Source: Tropicibacter oceani
Lineage (GTDB): Bacteria; Pseudomonadota; Alphaproteobacteria; Rhodobacterales; Rhodobacteraceae
Reading direction: 5' to 3'
Assembly (NCBI RefSeq): GCF_029958925.1
Contig: NZ_CP124616.1
Coordinates: 1,674,001 to 1,738,000 of the forward strand
Length of the DNA: 64,000 bases
The notes under the pieces are model-generated. The model made no database searches. It was not told where the DNA came from and saw only the letters and a list, made by a program, of their open reading frames with translations. The position numbers and the translations under genes were made by a program. Below are positions 11,047-21,428 of the stretch, one piece after another. The first letter of the stretch is position 1. Each line of letters begins with the position of its first letter.

Positions 11047-11729
11047 AACGCGCGTTTCGCCAAGAGCGCCGGATCCAGCAGGACAAGACTGCGGCCGTCG
11101 CGGCGCACGATCCCGTCCTTTTCCCAAGAGCGTATGGCGCGGTTGACGGTTTCGCGCGTCAGCCCGGTCATGTCGCCCAGGTCGGATTGCGAAAACCCTT
11201 CGGACAGGTGCAGGTGGCCCATGGCGTCGGGGGTGCCCCAGTCTTCGAAAAGCTGCCCAAGCAGCCCGGCCAGCCGTGACGGCCCGTCACTGAGCACCTG
11301 GGTTGCCAGCCGCGTATTGGTCTTGCGCAGGCGCGCGCAAAGCGTCCGGATCACCTGCAAGGCCGCGTCGGGGTGATCGCGCAGAAAGCGTTGCACCTGC
11401 GACCGCGTCAACAGCAGTCCGGTCACATCCACGGCTGCCTCGGCGTCGGCGCTGCGGGGTTCGCCATCAAGGGCGGCCATTTCCCCGACCACCTCACCGG
11501 GGCCAAGCTGCGCCAGGATCGAGCGGCGCCCATCGACCGAGGTCAGGCTGATTTCCACGCGCCCGGTTTCGATCAGCAGCATGGACTGATCATCGCTGCC
11601 TTCGGCGCAGATCTGGGCCTGCGGCTGGTAATGCATGGGCCGCCCCATCGCCCGAAGGGCGGCGGCGTCCCGGGCTGGCAAGGACTCGAACAGGATGCTG
11701 GTCTGTTTTTGCGAGATCGGTCCGTCCAA
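11043..11729 (-). CDS. Crp/Fnr-family transcriptional regulator, CRP-like
   Basis: The 228-aa protein has an N-terminal cyclic-nucleotide-binding barrel (about residues 15-130) with GEVVGEMAALDGEPRSADA, close to the cNMP phosphate-binding cassette, and a C-terminal winged helix. The recognition helix TRETVNRAIRSW carries the R-E-x-x-x-R pattern of CRP, which predicts a TGTGA half-site. The Cys residues needed for an Fnr iron-sulfur cluster are absent. A perfect TGTGA-N6-TCACA site lies 34 bp upstream of the start, suggesting autoregulation. Whether the ligand is cAMP cannot be told from sequence. Confidence 0.9.
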   Translation of the reverse strand: MDGPISQKQTSILFESLPARDAAALRAMGRPMHYQPQAQICAEGSDDQSMLLIETGRVEISLTSVDGRRSILAQLGPGEVVGEMAALDGEPRSADAEAAVDVTGLLLTRSQVQRFLRDHPDAALQVIRTLCARLRKTNTRLATQVLSDGPSRLAGLLGQLFEDWGTPDAMGHLHLSEGFSQSDLGDMTGLTRETVNRAIRSWEKDGIVRRDGRSLVLLDPALLAKRAF

Positions 11730-11762
11730 GGGATTGGCCTTTTGTCTTTAATTCCGGGCGAC

Positions 11763-11778
11763 TGTGACTTGTATCACA
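11763..11778. promoter_or_regulatory. Perfect CRP-type site upstream of the Crp-like gene
   Basis: TGTGACTTGTATCACA matches the CRP consensus TGTGA-N6-TCACA exactly. It ends 34 bp upstream of the regulator start. The regulator itself has the CRP-type recognition helix, so an autoregulatory loop is likely. Confidence 0.75.
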
Positions 11779-12077
11779 TACAACTGGCGGGACTCATGAA
11801 TAGGTAGACGGGCAGCGCGAGAAAAGTGGATTTGGGGAAACTTTCCTGATCTTTGATTACTTTTCAACCGTCTGTGGAATGGCATCCGCCGTCAGACGAA
11901 ATTATTGCGACTGAAGGTGTTGGTCGTCTTTGCGCGTTGAGTGGCGCGCAACCAGTGTGTTGTAGGGTCCGTGTTTCGGCCCGTGCCGTTTCGCCAAGCC
12001 GTCGTAACTCGTCGTCCCCATGTCTTTGGTGGGTTACAATCGCGGCGAGGCTCCCAATATGGCTGGGTAGAATAAGG
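11779..12077. other. Gene-poor stretch between the Crp-like gene and prpE
   Basis: No conserved protein is seen in about 300 bp between the CRP site and the hairpin at 12078. A plus-strand reading frame from 11853 has no start signal and no family features. An imperfect inverted repeat (CGTCTG near 11868, CAGACG near 11895) is present. Because a strong plus-strand terminator follows at 12078-12115, a small RNA transcribed rightward is possible, but no clear promoter was found. Confidence 0.3.
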
Positions 12078-12115
12078 GGCGGTGCATCAATTTCGGATGC
12101 ACCGCCTTTTGTTTT
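12078..12115 (+). terminator. Strong hairpin terminator between the Crp region and prpE
   Basis: The 11-bp stem GGCGGTGCATC/GATGCACCGCC (12078-12088 with 12096-12106) is followed on the plus strand by TTTTGTTTT. On the minus strand it lies 3 bp after the prpE stop with a weaker U-tract. It is probably bidirectional, but the better orientation points away from prpE. Confidence 0.75.
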
Positions 12116-12117
12116 GG

Positions 12118-14010
12118 TCAGCCCTTGGCATAGCCCAGGGTTTGCAGGGCTTCGCGAATTTCGTCCAGAATGGCCGGATCGTCGATGGTCGCGGGCAGCT
12201 TGAATTCTTCGCTGTCGGCGATCTTGACCATGGTGGCGCGCAGGATTTTCCCCGACCGGGTTTTCGGCAGACGATCCACGACGCAGGCCAGTTTGAAGGC
12301 CGCAACCGGGCCGATCTTGTCGCGGACCAGTTTGACGCATTCCTTGACGATCTCGTCGTGCGGGCGGTTCACGCCCGAGGACAGGCACAAGAAGCCCAGC
12401 GGCAACTGGCCCTTGAGCTGGTCTGTCACGCCGATCACCGCGCATTCGGCGACGTCGGGATGCGATGCCAGCACCTCTTCCATGCCGCCGGTGGACAGGC
12501 GGTGGCCGGCGACGTTGATCACGTCATCGGTGCGCGCCATGATGTAGACATAGCCGTCGTCGTCGATCATGCCCGCATCGCCGGTTTCATAGTAGCCGGG
12601 GAAATGTTCGAGATAGGATTTCTTGAACCGCGCCTCGGCGTTCCACAGGCCCGGCAGGGTGCCGGGGGGCAGGGGCAGTTTGACGGCAATCGCGCCCAGT
12701 TCGCCCTTGGGCATCGGGTGGCCTGCTTCATCCAGGATCTGGATGTCATAGCCGGGCATGGGTTTCGCAGGCGATCCAAGTTTCGTCGGCAGTTCCTCGA
12801 TCCCCAGCGGGTTGCCCGCGATGCACCAGCCAGTTTCGGTCTGCCACCAATGGTCGATCACCGGAACCTTCAGCTGGTCCTGCGCCCAGACGATGGTGTC
12901 CGGGTCGGCGCGTTCGCCTGCCAGATAAACGGCCTTGAGGCAGGACAGGTCGTATTTCTTGACGAACTCGCCTTTGGGGTCCTCGCGCTTGACCGCGCGA
13001 AAGGCGGTGGGGGCGGTAAAGAACGACTTGACCTTATGTTCCGAAATCACCCGCCAGAAGGTGCCCGCATCCGGGGTGCCGACCGGCTTGCCTTCGAAGA
13101 CGATGGTGGTGTTGCCGTGAACCAGCGGGCCATAGGTGATATAGCTGTGACCAACGACCCAGCCCACATCTGAGGCCGCCCAGAACACATCGCCGGGGTC
13201 GACGTTATACAGGTTTTTCATCGTCCAGTTCAGCGCCACGAGGTGTCCGGCGGTGGGGCGGATCACGCCCTTGGGCTGGCCGGTCGTGCCCGAGGTATAA
13301 AGGATATAGGCCGGGTGGTTGCCCTCGACCGGGACGCATTCGGCCGGTTCGACGCCAAACTGAAAGCCGTGCCAGTTATAGTCACGGCCTTCGATCAGCT
13401 TGGCGACCTCTTGTTCGCGCTGGAAGATCACGCAGAAGTCGGGCTTGTGCTTGGCCAGGTCGATGGCCCCGTCAAGCAGCGGCTTGTAGTGGATGACGCG
13501 GCCCGGCTCCATCCCGCACGAGGCGGCGATGATTGCCTTGGGCTTGGCGTCGTCGATGCGCACCGCCAGTTCGTTCGAGGCAAAGCCGCCAAAGACCACG
13601 GAATGCACGGCCCCCAGACGGGCGCAGGCCAGCATGGCCTCAAGCGCCTCGGGGATCATCGGCATGTAGATGATGACGCGGTCGCCCTTTTCGACACCCT
13701 TGGCGCGCAGGGCGCCGGCCAGGTTGGCAACCCGGTTGCGCAGTTCCACGTAGGAAATTTCGCGCTTGGTATGGGTGATGGGGCTGTCGTAGATGATGGC
13801 GGTCTGTTCGCCCCGGCCATTTTCGACATGGCGGTCCACGGCGTTCCAGCAGGTGTTCACCTTGGCGTCGGCGAACCATTCATAGATGTGATCGCCGCGG
13901 TCATAGAGTGCCTGTTTCGGGGCCTCGACCCAGTCGATGGCCTTGGCCTGTTCCATCCAAAAGCCTTCGGGGTCGGCTTTCCAGGCCTGATAGACGTCAT
14001 TGTAACCCAC
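12118..14010 (-). CDS. prpE: Propionyl-CoA synthetase (acetyl-CoA synthetase family)
   Basis: The 630-aa enzyme activates propionate with ATP and CoA through an acyl-adenylate. It has the P-loop YTSGTTGQPKGV, the adenylation motif WWQTETGW, YYETGDAG and the C-terminal lysine in PKTRSGKILR, which is the usual site of regulatory acylation. PrpE is preferred over Acs because of the VYLAGERADPDT and CIAGNPLG segments and the N-terminus GYNDVYQAWKADPEGFW; acetate use is still possible. The start is GTG at 14010 with GAGGAGGAC upstream. A cluster of TTTGCAAA-like motifs lies 95-210 bp upstream, matching ScfR/PccR-type control of propionate genes. Confidence 0.9.
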   Translation of the reverse strand: MGYNDVYQAWKADPEGFWMEQAKAIDWVEAPKQALYDRGDHIYEWFADAKVNTCWNAVDRHVENGRGEQTAIIYDSPITHTKREISYVELRNRVANLAGALRAKGVEKGDRVIIYMPMIPEALEAMLACARLGAVHSVVFGGFASNELAVRIDDAKPKAIIAASCGMEPGRVIHYKPLLDGAIDLAKHKPDFCVIFQREQEVAKLIEGRDYNWHGFQFGVEPAECVPVEGNHPAYILYTSGTTGQPKGVIRPTAGHLVALNWTMKNLYNVDPGDVFWAASDVGWVVGHSYITYGPLVHGNTTIVFEGKPVGTPDAGTFWRVISEHKVKSFFTAPTAFRAVKREDPKGEFVKKYDLSCLKAVYLAGERADPDTIVWAQDQLKVPVIDHWWQTETGWCIAGNPLGIEELPTKLGSPAKPMPGYDIQILDEAGHPMPKGELGAIAVKLPLPPGTLPGLWNAEARFKKSYLEHFPGYYETGDAGMIDDDGYVYIMARTDDVINVAGHRLSTGGMEEVLASHPDVAECAVIGVTDQLKGQLPLGFLCLSSGVNRPHDEIVKECVKLVRDKIGPVAAFKLACVVDRLPKTRSGKILRATMVKIADSEEFKLPATIDDPAILDEIREALQTLGYAKG

Positions 14011-14104
14011 GGTCGTCCTCCTCTTGATCCTTGAGGAATGGCTTAGGGGGTGGTGGCCGTGTCGGGCAAGTGTGTTGGCGTATGACAGGACAGATTACCG
14101 CAGG

Positions 14105-14220
14105 AAATTTGCATATTCGGCGGGGATGGCGTTGCGAAGTTTTGCAAACCCGCTGCGGTTTTGCGCGAGGCGTGCAAAGATGCGGGTGAATTGCAAATCT
14201 GCAAATTTGTGAGTGCAAAA
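14105..14220. promoter_or_regulatory. Cluster of TTTGCAAA-like motifs upstream of prpE (ScfR/PccR-type sites)
   Basis: At least five TGCAAA cores lie within about 115 bp: TTTGCAAA at 14141-14148, TGCAAA at 14173-14178, ATTGCAAA at 14190-14197 with TCTGCAAA directly after it at 14198-14205, and TGCAAAA at 14214-14220. TTTGCATA and TTGCGAAG are degenerate extra copies. Short-chain fatty acyl regulators of the ScfR family, including PccR of Rhodobacter, are described as binding paired TTTGCAAA. The regulator gene is not in this window. Confidence 0.65.
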
Positions 14221-14240
14221 CCTGAGTCGGCAGGGCATCC

Positions 14241-14287
14241 GCCCGGTCGGATCACCGGGCCAAGAGGCCCCGGATCAGGTCCGGGGC
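14241..14287 (-). terminator. Two hairpins downstream of maeB
   Basis: The stems are GCCCGGT/ACCGGGC (14241-14247 with 14254-14260) and GCCCCGGA/TCCGGGGC (14267-14274 with 14280-14287). They sit 23 bp after the maeB stop and before the prpE upstream motifs. No T-run follows, so termination is only inferred. Confidence 0.45.
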
Positions 14288-14309
14288 GCTGCGGAGCGGT
14301 CTGCCGGGC

Positions 14310-16586
<2,277 letters not shown>

Positions 16587-16608
16587 TTCCGATCCCTCCC
16601 GTTGGGTG

Positions 16609-16626
16609 TGGTTTAGTATTAAACCA
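16609..16626. promoter_or_regulatory. 18-bp palindromic operator upstream of maeB
   Basis: TGGTTTA-GTAT-TAAACCA is a perfect 7-bp inverted repeat with a 4-bp spacer, 23-40 bp upstream of the maeB start. The location fits a repressor site overlapping the promoter. The spacing and TGG...CCA ends resemble GntR or TetR family operators; no cognate gene is adjacent. Confidence 0.6.
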
Positions 16627-16794
16627 TCTTTCCCGTTGGCCTTGTGCGACACGCGCGCCATAGCAGCTTTGCACGGGGCTTGAAAATCCCATAGCGCAAT
16701 CTGCGCGGCAATTCCCCCTTGGTGCCGTCGCGCTGCCCCTTGCATTCGGGGCGGGCGCTTCGCAACATGGGGCATGCCTGAAGGGAGTCTGTCC

Positions 16795-17187
16795 ATGTCC
16801 TTGTCCGATGCGGCCCGCGCGGTGCGCGAAAACGCCTATGCCCCCTATTCGCGGTTCAAGGTGGGCGCCGCCCTGCGCACGGCGTCGGGGGCGGTATACG
16901 TGGGGTGCAATGTCGAAAACATCGCCTATCCCGAAGGCACCTGCGCCGAAGCGGGGGCGATTGCCGCCATGATCGCGGCGGGCGAAACCGAGATCGTCGA
17001 AGCCTATGTGATCGCCGACAGCCCGGCGCCGGTGCCGCCCTGTGGCGGGTGCCGTCAGAAACTGGCGGAGTTTTCAAAGGGCGCGGTGCCGGTGACGCTG
17101 GCCACGGTGGACGGGCTGGAACAGGCCACGACGGTTGCCGCGCTGCTGCCCGGCGCCTTTGGCAAAGATCACATGGAGCGGACATGA
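16795..17187 (+). CDS. cdd: Cytidine deaminase
   Basis: The 130-aa tetrameric-type enzyme deaminates cytidine and deoxycytidine to uridine forms. Zinc ligands are seen as TCAEAGAI (Cys with the catalytic Glu) and PCGGCRQ. The NVENIAYPEGT segment binds nucleoside. The start at 16795 is chosen because AAGGGAG sits 8 bp upstream; an earlier in-frame ATG at 16774 lacks a site. It is the first gene of a five-gene nucleoside salvage operon, and its stop overlaps the deoA start as ATGA. Confidence 0.96.
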   Translation: MSLSDAARAVRENAYAPYSRFKVGAALRTASGAVYVGCNVENIAYPEGTCAEAGAIAAMIAAGETEIVEAYVIADSPAPVPPCGGCRQKLAEFSKGAVPVTLATVDGLEQATTVAALLPGAFGKDHMERT

Positions 17188-18476
17188 CCGACGCGCGCAG
17201 AATCAACGCCCATCTTCGCAAGGGCGAAGCGCTTTCGCCTGATGAATTGCGCTGGTTCGCCAAGGGGCTGGCCGATGGCTCGGTCAGCGATGCGCAGGCC
17301 GGAGCCTTTGCGATGGGGGTCTGCCTGCGCGGCCTGTCCGAAGAGGGACGCGTGGCGCTGACGCTGGCGATGCGCGATTCCGGCCATGTGATGCAATGGG
17401 ATCTCGACGGGCCGGTGGCCGACAAGCATTCGACCGGCGGGGTGGGCGATTGCACGTCGCTGGTGCTGGCCCCGGCGCTGGCCGCCTGCGGGGTCTATGT
17501 GCCGATGATCTCGGGGCGCGGTCTGGGGCACACGGGCGGAACGCTGGACAAGCTGGACGCCATCCCGGGCTATGCCACCGCCGCGGACGAGGCGCGGTTT
17601 CGCCGCGTCGTCAAGGAGGCGGGCTGCGCCATTGTCGGTGCCAGCGCGGCCATCGCCCCGGCGGACAAGCGGCTGTATGCGGTACGCGATGTCACCGGAA
17701 CGGTCGAAAGCCTGGACCTGATCTGCGCCTCGATCCTGTCGAAAAAGCTGGCGGCGGGGCTGCAGGCGCTGGTGCTGGACGTCAAGGTCGGCACCGGGGC
17801 CTTCATGAAACACGCGGACGAGGCCCGCGCGCTGAGCCGCGCCATGGTCGATACCGCCAATGGTGCGGGCTGCAAGACTACGGTGCTGATCACCGGGATG
17901 GACGAACCCTTGGCGCCGTCGCTGGGCAACGCGCTGGAGGTCGACGCCGCCATGTGCGCGCTGACCGGGCGCGACAAGGGCCCGCTGTATACGCTGTCGG
18001 TGGCGCTGGGGGCCGAGGTGCTGGCCAATGTCGGCATCCAGGACGGCACGAAAAAGATCACCGAGGCGCTGGAATCGGGCCGCGCCGCCGAAGCCTTTGG
18101 CAAGATGGTGTACGGCCTTGGCGGCCCCATCGGCTTTGTCGAGGATTGGCGGCGCTACATGCCCGAGGCCCCGGTGATCCGCGCGGTCGACGCCGAAAGC
18201 GCCGGGACGGTGGCCGCCATCGACGGCGAGGCGCTGGGGCTGGCGGTGGTGGCGCTGGGCGGCGGGCGGCAGGTCGAAAGCGACCAGATCAACCCGATGG
18301 TCGGCCTGTCCGAGGTGGTGCGCCTGGGCGAAAAGGTCGACAAGGGCCAGCCGCTGTGCCGCATCCATGCCGCCCGCGTCGAAGAGGCCGACGAGGCCGA
18401 GCGCGTGATCCGCGCCGCCATCCGCTTTGGCAAGGCGCCAAAGCCCGTTGATCTGGTGCGGGAGCGGATCGCATGA
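17184..18476 (+). CDS. deoA: Thymidine phosphorylase
   Basis: DeoA (430 aa) splits thymidine or deoxyuridine with phosphate to give the base and deoxyribose-1-phosphate. It has the phosphate-binding motif DKHSTGGVGD, SGRGLGHTGGTLDKL and the C-terminal pyrimidine phosphorylase domain. It overlaps cdd upstream and deoB downstream by 4 bp each. Together with deoB it feeds nucleoside sugars into central carbon metabolism. Confidence 0.97.
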   Translation: MTDARRINAHLRKGEALSPDELRWFAKGLADGSVSDAQAGAFAMGVCLRGLSEEGRVALTLAMRDSGHVMQWDLDGPVADKHSTGGVGDCTSLVLAPALAACGVYVPMISGRGLGHTGGTLDKLDAIPGYATAADEARFRRVVKEAGCAIVGASAAIAPADKRLYAVRDVTGTVESLDLICASILSKKLAAGLQALVLDVKVGTGAFMKHADEARALSRAMVDTANGAGCKTTVLITGMDEPLAPSLGNALEVDAAMCALTGRDKGPLYTLSVALGAEVLANVGIQDGTKKITEALESGRAAEAFGKMVYGLGGPIGFVEDWRRYMPEAPVIRAVDAESAGTVAAIDGEALGLAVVALGGGRQVESDQINPMVGLSEVVRLGEKVDKGQPLCRIHAARVEEADEAERVIRAAIRFGKAPKPVDLVRERIA

Positions 18477-19684
18477 GCCGCGCCTTTCTGGTGGTGCTGG
18501 ATTCGGTCGGCATCGGCGGCGCGCCGGACGCCGACCAGTATTTCAACGACGGGTTGCCCGACACCGGGGCCTGTACCCTTGGCCATATCGCCGACGCCTG
18601 CGCGCAGGGCCGCTCCGACGACGGCCGGCAAGGCCCGCTGCATCTGCCCCACATGGGGGCCCTGGGTCTGTTTCATGCGCTGGAGCTGGGCTGCGGCACG
18701 CCCAAAGCGGGGCTGTGCCCCGCGTCCCCCACCGGTCGGTGGGGTGCCGCGACCGAGGTGTCCAAGGGCAAGGACACGCCCTCGGGGCATTGGGAACTGG
18801 CCGGGCTGCCGGTGCCGTGGGATTGGCACTATTTCCCGAAAACCACCCCCGCCTTTCCGCAAGAGATCACCGATCTGGTTTGCGAGATCGCCGGGGTCGA
18901 CGGCATCCTTGGCAATTGCCATGGCTCGGGCACCGCGATGATCGACGTTTACGGCGAAGAGCATCTGAAAACCGGCTACCCGATCTGTTATACCTCGGTC
19001 GACAGCGTCTTTCAGATCGCCGCGCACGAAGAAACCTTTGGGCTGAATCGCCTGTTGCAGCTGTGCGAAACGCTGGCCCCGCATCTGCACAAGCTGCGGC
19101 TGGGCCGGGTCATCGCCCGGCCTTTTGTCGGCGGGCCGGGGAATTTCATCCGCACGCCGAACCGGCACGACTATGCCATGGCCTTGCCCGCCCCGGTGCT
19201 GACCAACTGGGTGCAGGACGCGGGTCGCCGTGTCTATGCGGTGGGCAAGATCGGCGACATCTTTTCCATGACCGGCATCGACGAGGTGCGCAAAGGCCCG
19301 GACGAGGTCTTGATGCGCCATCTGTCGGATCTGGTGGACGAGGCCGAGGATGGCAGCCTGACGTTTGCCAATTTTGTCGAATTCGACAGTCTGTATGGCC
19401 ATCGCCGCGATATCGCGGGCTATGCGCGGCACCTGGAATGGTTCGACGCCGAACTGGGCAAGCTGCTGGCACGGCTGCGGCCGGGCGACATGCTGCTGCT
19501 GACCGCCGATCACGGCAACGATCCCAGTTGGCACGGCTCGGACCACACCCGCGAACGGGTGCCGGTGGTGATCGCGGGGCTGGGTGCAGGCAGTGTCGGA
19601 CAGGTCGGATTTGTCGATGTGGGCGCCAGCATCGCGGCGCATCTGGGCGTGCCCTCGCAAGGGCCGGGAAAGAGCTTTCTATGA
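18473..19684 (+). CDS. deoB: Phosphopentomutase
   Basis: DeoB (403 aa) converts (deoxy)ribose-1-phosphate to the 5-phosphate. It is an alkaline-phosphatase superfamily enzyme with manganese ligands in VVLDSVGIGGAPDAD at the N-terminus and TADHGNDPSWHGSDHTRE near residue 343. It sits between deoA, which makes its substrate, and add, with ATGA overlaps on both sides. Confidence 0.97.
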   Translation: MSRAFLVVLDSVGIGGAPDADQYFNDGLPDTGACTLGHIADACAQGRSDDGRQGPLHLPHMGALGLFHALELGCGTPKAGLCPASPTGRWGAATEVSKGKDTPSGHWELAGLPVPWDWHYFPKTTPAFPQEITDLVCEIAGVDGILGNCHGSGTAMIDVYGEEHLKTGYPICYTSVDSVFQIAAHEETFGLNRLLQLCETLAPHLHKLRLGRVIARPFVGGPGNFIRTPNRHDYAMALPAPVLTNWVQDAGRRVYAVGKIGDIFSMTGIDEVRKGPDEVLMRHLSDLVDEAEDGSLTFANFVEFDSLYGHRRDIAGYARHLEWFDAELGKLLARLRPGDMLLLTADHGNDPSWHGSDHTRERVPVVIAGLGAGSVGQVGFVDVGASIAAHLGVPSQGPGKSFL

Positions 19685-20709
19685 CCTTCAAAGACCGCGA
19701 GCCGCTGGGCGAAGAACGGCTGCATGCCATTCGCGCCCTGCCGAAAACCGAATTGCACCTGCATTTCGAAGGCGCCGCCCCGCCCGACTTCATCCGCGGG
19801 CTGGCCAAGGAAAAACACGTCGACATCAGCCGGATCTTCAATCCCGACGGCAGCTATGCCTACCGCGATTTCGTGCATTTCCTGTCGGTCTACGAGGCCG
19901 CGACCAGCGTTCTGAAAACCCCCGAGGATTACGCGCGGCTGTGTGCCGCCGTGCTGGAGGAAAGCGCTGAACAGGGCGTGATCTATGCCGAAACCTTCCT
20001 GAGTCCCGATTTTTGTGGCGGCGGGGATGTGGCGGCCTGGCGCGAATACCTGCATGCCATCCGCGAGACCGCCGAGGCCGCCGAAAAGACCCACGGCATC
20101 ACCCTGCGCGGCATCATCACCTGCATCCGCCACTTTGGCCCCGAACAGGCCAAGACCGCCGCGCGCTGCGCCGCCGAGACCAAGGACGACTGGCTGGTCG
20201 GCTTTGGCATGGCGGGGGACGAGAACAAGGGCAAGCAGCGCGACTTTGCCTATAGTTTCGACATGGCGCGCGAGGCGGGGTTGCACCTGACCAGCCACGC
20301 GGGCGAATGGCGCGGCCCGCAAGAGGTGCGCGAGGCGGTCGAGGATCTGGGCGTTGCCCGCATCGGTCACGGCGTGCGCGCCATCGGCGATCTGGCGGTG
20401 GTCGACATGCTGGCCGAACGCGAGATCACGCTTGAGGTCTGTCCCGGCTCCAACGTCTTTCTGGGGGTTTTTCCCAGTCTGGATAAACACCCGATCGACG
20501 CGCTGCGCGACCGGGGCGTCAGGGTGACGGTGTCGACGGATGATCCGCCGTTCTTCCACACGACCATGCCCGATGAATATGAAAACCTTGCCAAGACCTT
20601 TCGATGGGACGAAGAGGTGTTCACCGATATCAACCGCACCGCGATGCAGGCTGCCTTTTGCGATGACGCCACCCGCGACGCGATTCTGAAAAGACTGGAG
20701 AGGCCATGA
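19681..20709 (+). CDS. add: Adenosine deaminase
   Basis: The 342-aa enzyme deaminates adenosine and deoxyadenosine to inosine forms. Metal and catalytic motifs are in place: [12 protein letters not shown] near residue 21, SHAGEWRGP with the catalytic Glu, RIGHGVRA and STDDPPFF. The ATG start overlaps the deoB stop and the stop overlaps the upp start, so translation is coupled. This adds purine nucleosides to the substrates of the salvage operon. Confidence 0.96.
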   Translation: MTFKDREPLGEERLHAIRALPKTELHLHFEGAAPPDFIRGLAKEKHVDISRIFNPDGSYAYRDFVHFLSVYEAATSVLKTPEDYARLCAAVLEESAEQGVIYAETFLSPDFCGGGDVAAWREYLHAIRETAEAAEKTHGITLRGIITCIRHFGPEQAKTAARCAAETKDDWLVGFGMAGDENKGKQRDFAYSFDMAREAGLHLTSHAGEWRGPQEVREAVEDLGVARIGHGVRAIGDLAVVDMLAEREITLEVCPGSNVFLGVFPSLDKHPIDALRDRGVRVTVSTDDPPFFHTTMPDEYENLAKTFRWDEEVFTDINRTAMQAAFCDDATRDAILKRLERP

Positions 20710-21338
20710 CCGATCACCTGACCATCGTCGATCACCCGCTGGTGCAACACAAGCTGACGCAGATGCGCAAGGTGGATTGTTCAACCGGCAAGTTCCGCCG
20801 CCTGCTGCGTGAAATCAGCCTGCTGCTGGCCTATGAGGTCACGCGCAACATGGACATGACCACCGAAACCATCGACACGCCGCTGTGCAAGATGGATGCC
20901 CCGGTGATCGCGGGCAAGAAACTGGCGCTGGTGTCGATCCTGCGCGCGGGCAACGGCCTGCTGGACGGGATCCTTGAACTGGTGCCCTCGGCCCGCGTCG
21001 GCTTTGTCGGGCTGTACCGCGACGAGGAAACGCTGCAACCGGTCGAATACTACAACAAGCTGCCCAAGGAGCTGGGGGAACGGCTGACCATCGTGGTCGA
21101 TCCGATGCTGGCCACGGGCAACAGCTCGGCCGCGGCGATCGACCTGGTAAAGCAGGCCGGCGCCGGCGAGATTCGGTTCCTGTGCCTTCTGGCGGCCCCC
21201 GAAGGCGTGGCCCGGATGAAAGAGGCGCATCCCGACGTGCCCATCGTCACCGCCGCGCTGGACGAAAGGCTGAACGAAAAAGGCTATATCGTTCCGGGGC
21301 TTGGCGATGCGGGCGATCGGATGTTCGGCACGCGTTAA
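20706..21338 (+). CDS. upp: Uracil phosphoribosyltransferase
   Basis: Upp (210 aa) turns uracil and PRPP into UMP. The PRPP-binding loop [17 protein letters not shown] and the uracil-binding tail [16 protein letters not shown] are clear. It is the last gene of the cdd-deoA-deoB-add-upp operon and captures the uracil released by DeoA. Confidence 0.97.
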   Translation: MTDHLTIVDHPLVQHKLTQMRKVDCSTGKFRRLLREISLLLAYEVTRNMDMTTETIDTPLCKMDAPVIAGKKLALVSILRAGNGLLDGILELVPSARVGFVGLYRDEETLQPVEYYNKLPKELGERLTIVVDPMLATGNSSAAAIDLVKQAGAGEIRFLCLLAAPEGVARMKEAHPDVPIVTAALDERLNEKGYIVPGLGDAGDRMFGTR

Positions 21339-21428
21339 CACCCTTGTGCCAGGATGTGGCGCAAGTTTCGCGCCTTTACAGGCCCCTGTGGATCGGGCAT
21401 GGTAAAGGCTTCATCTGTGGGGGCAGAC

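Noticed and set aside
11853..12203. A 116-codon plus-strand frame in the prpE-Crp gap
   Set aside because: No start signal, and it crosses the terminator hairpin into the prpE coding region.
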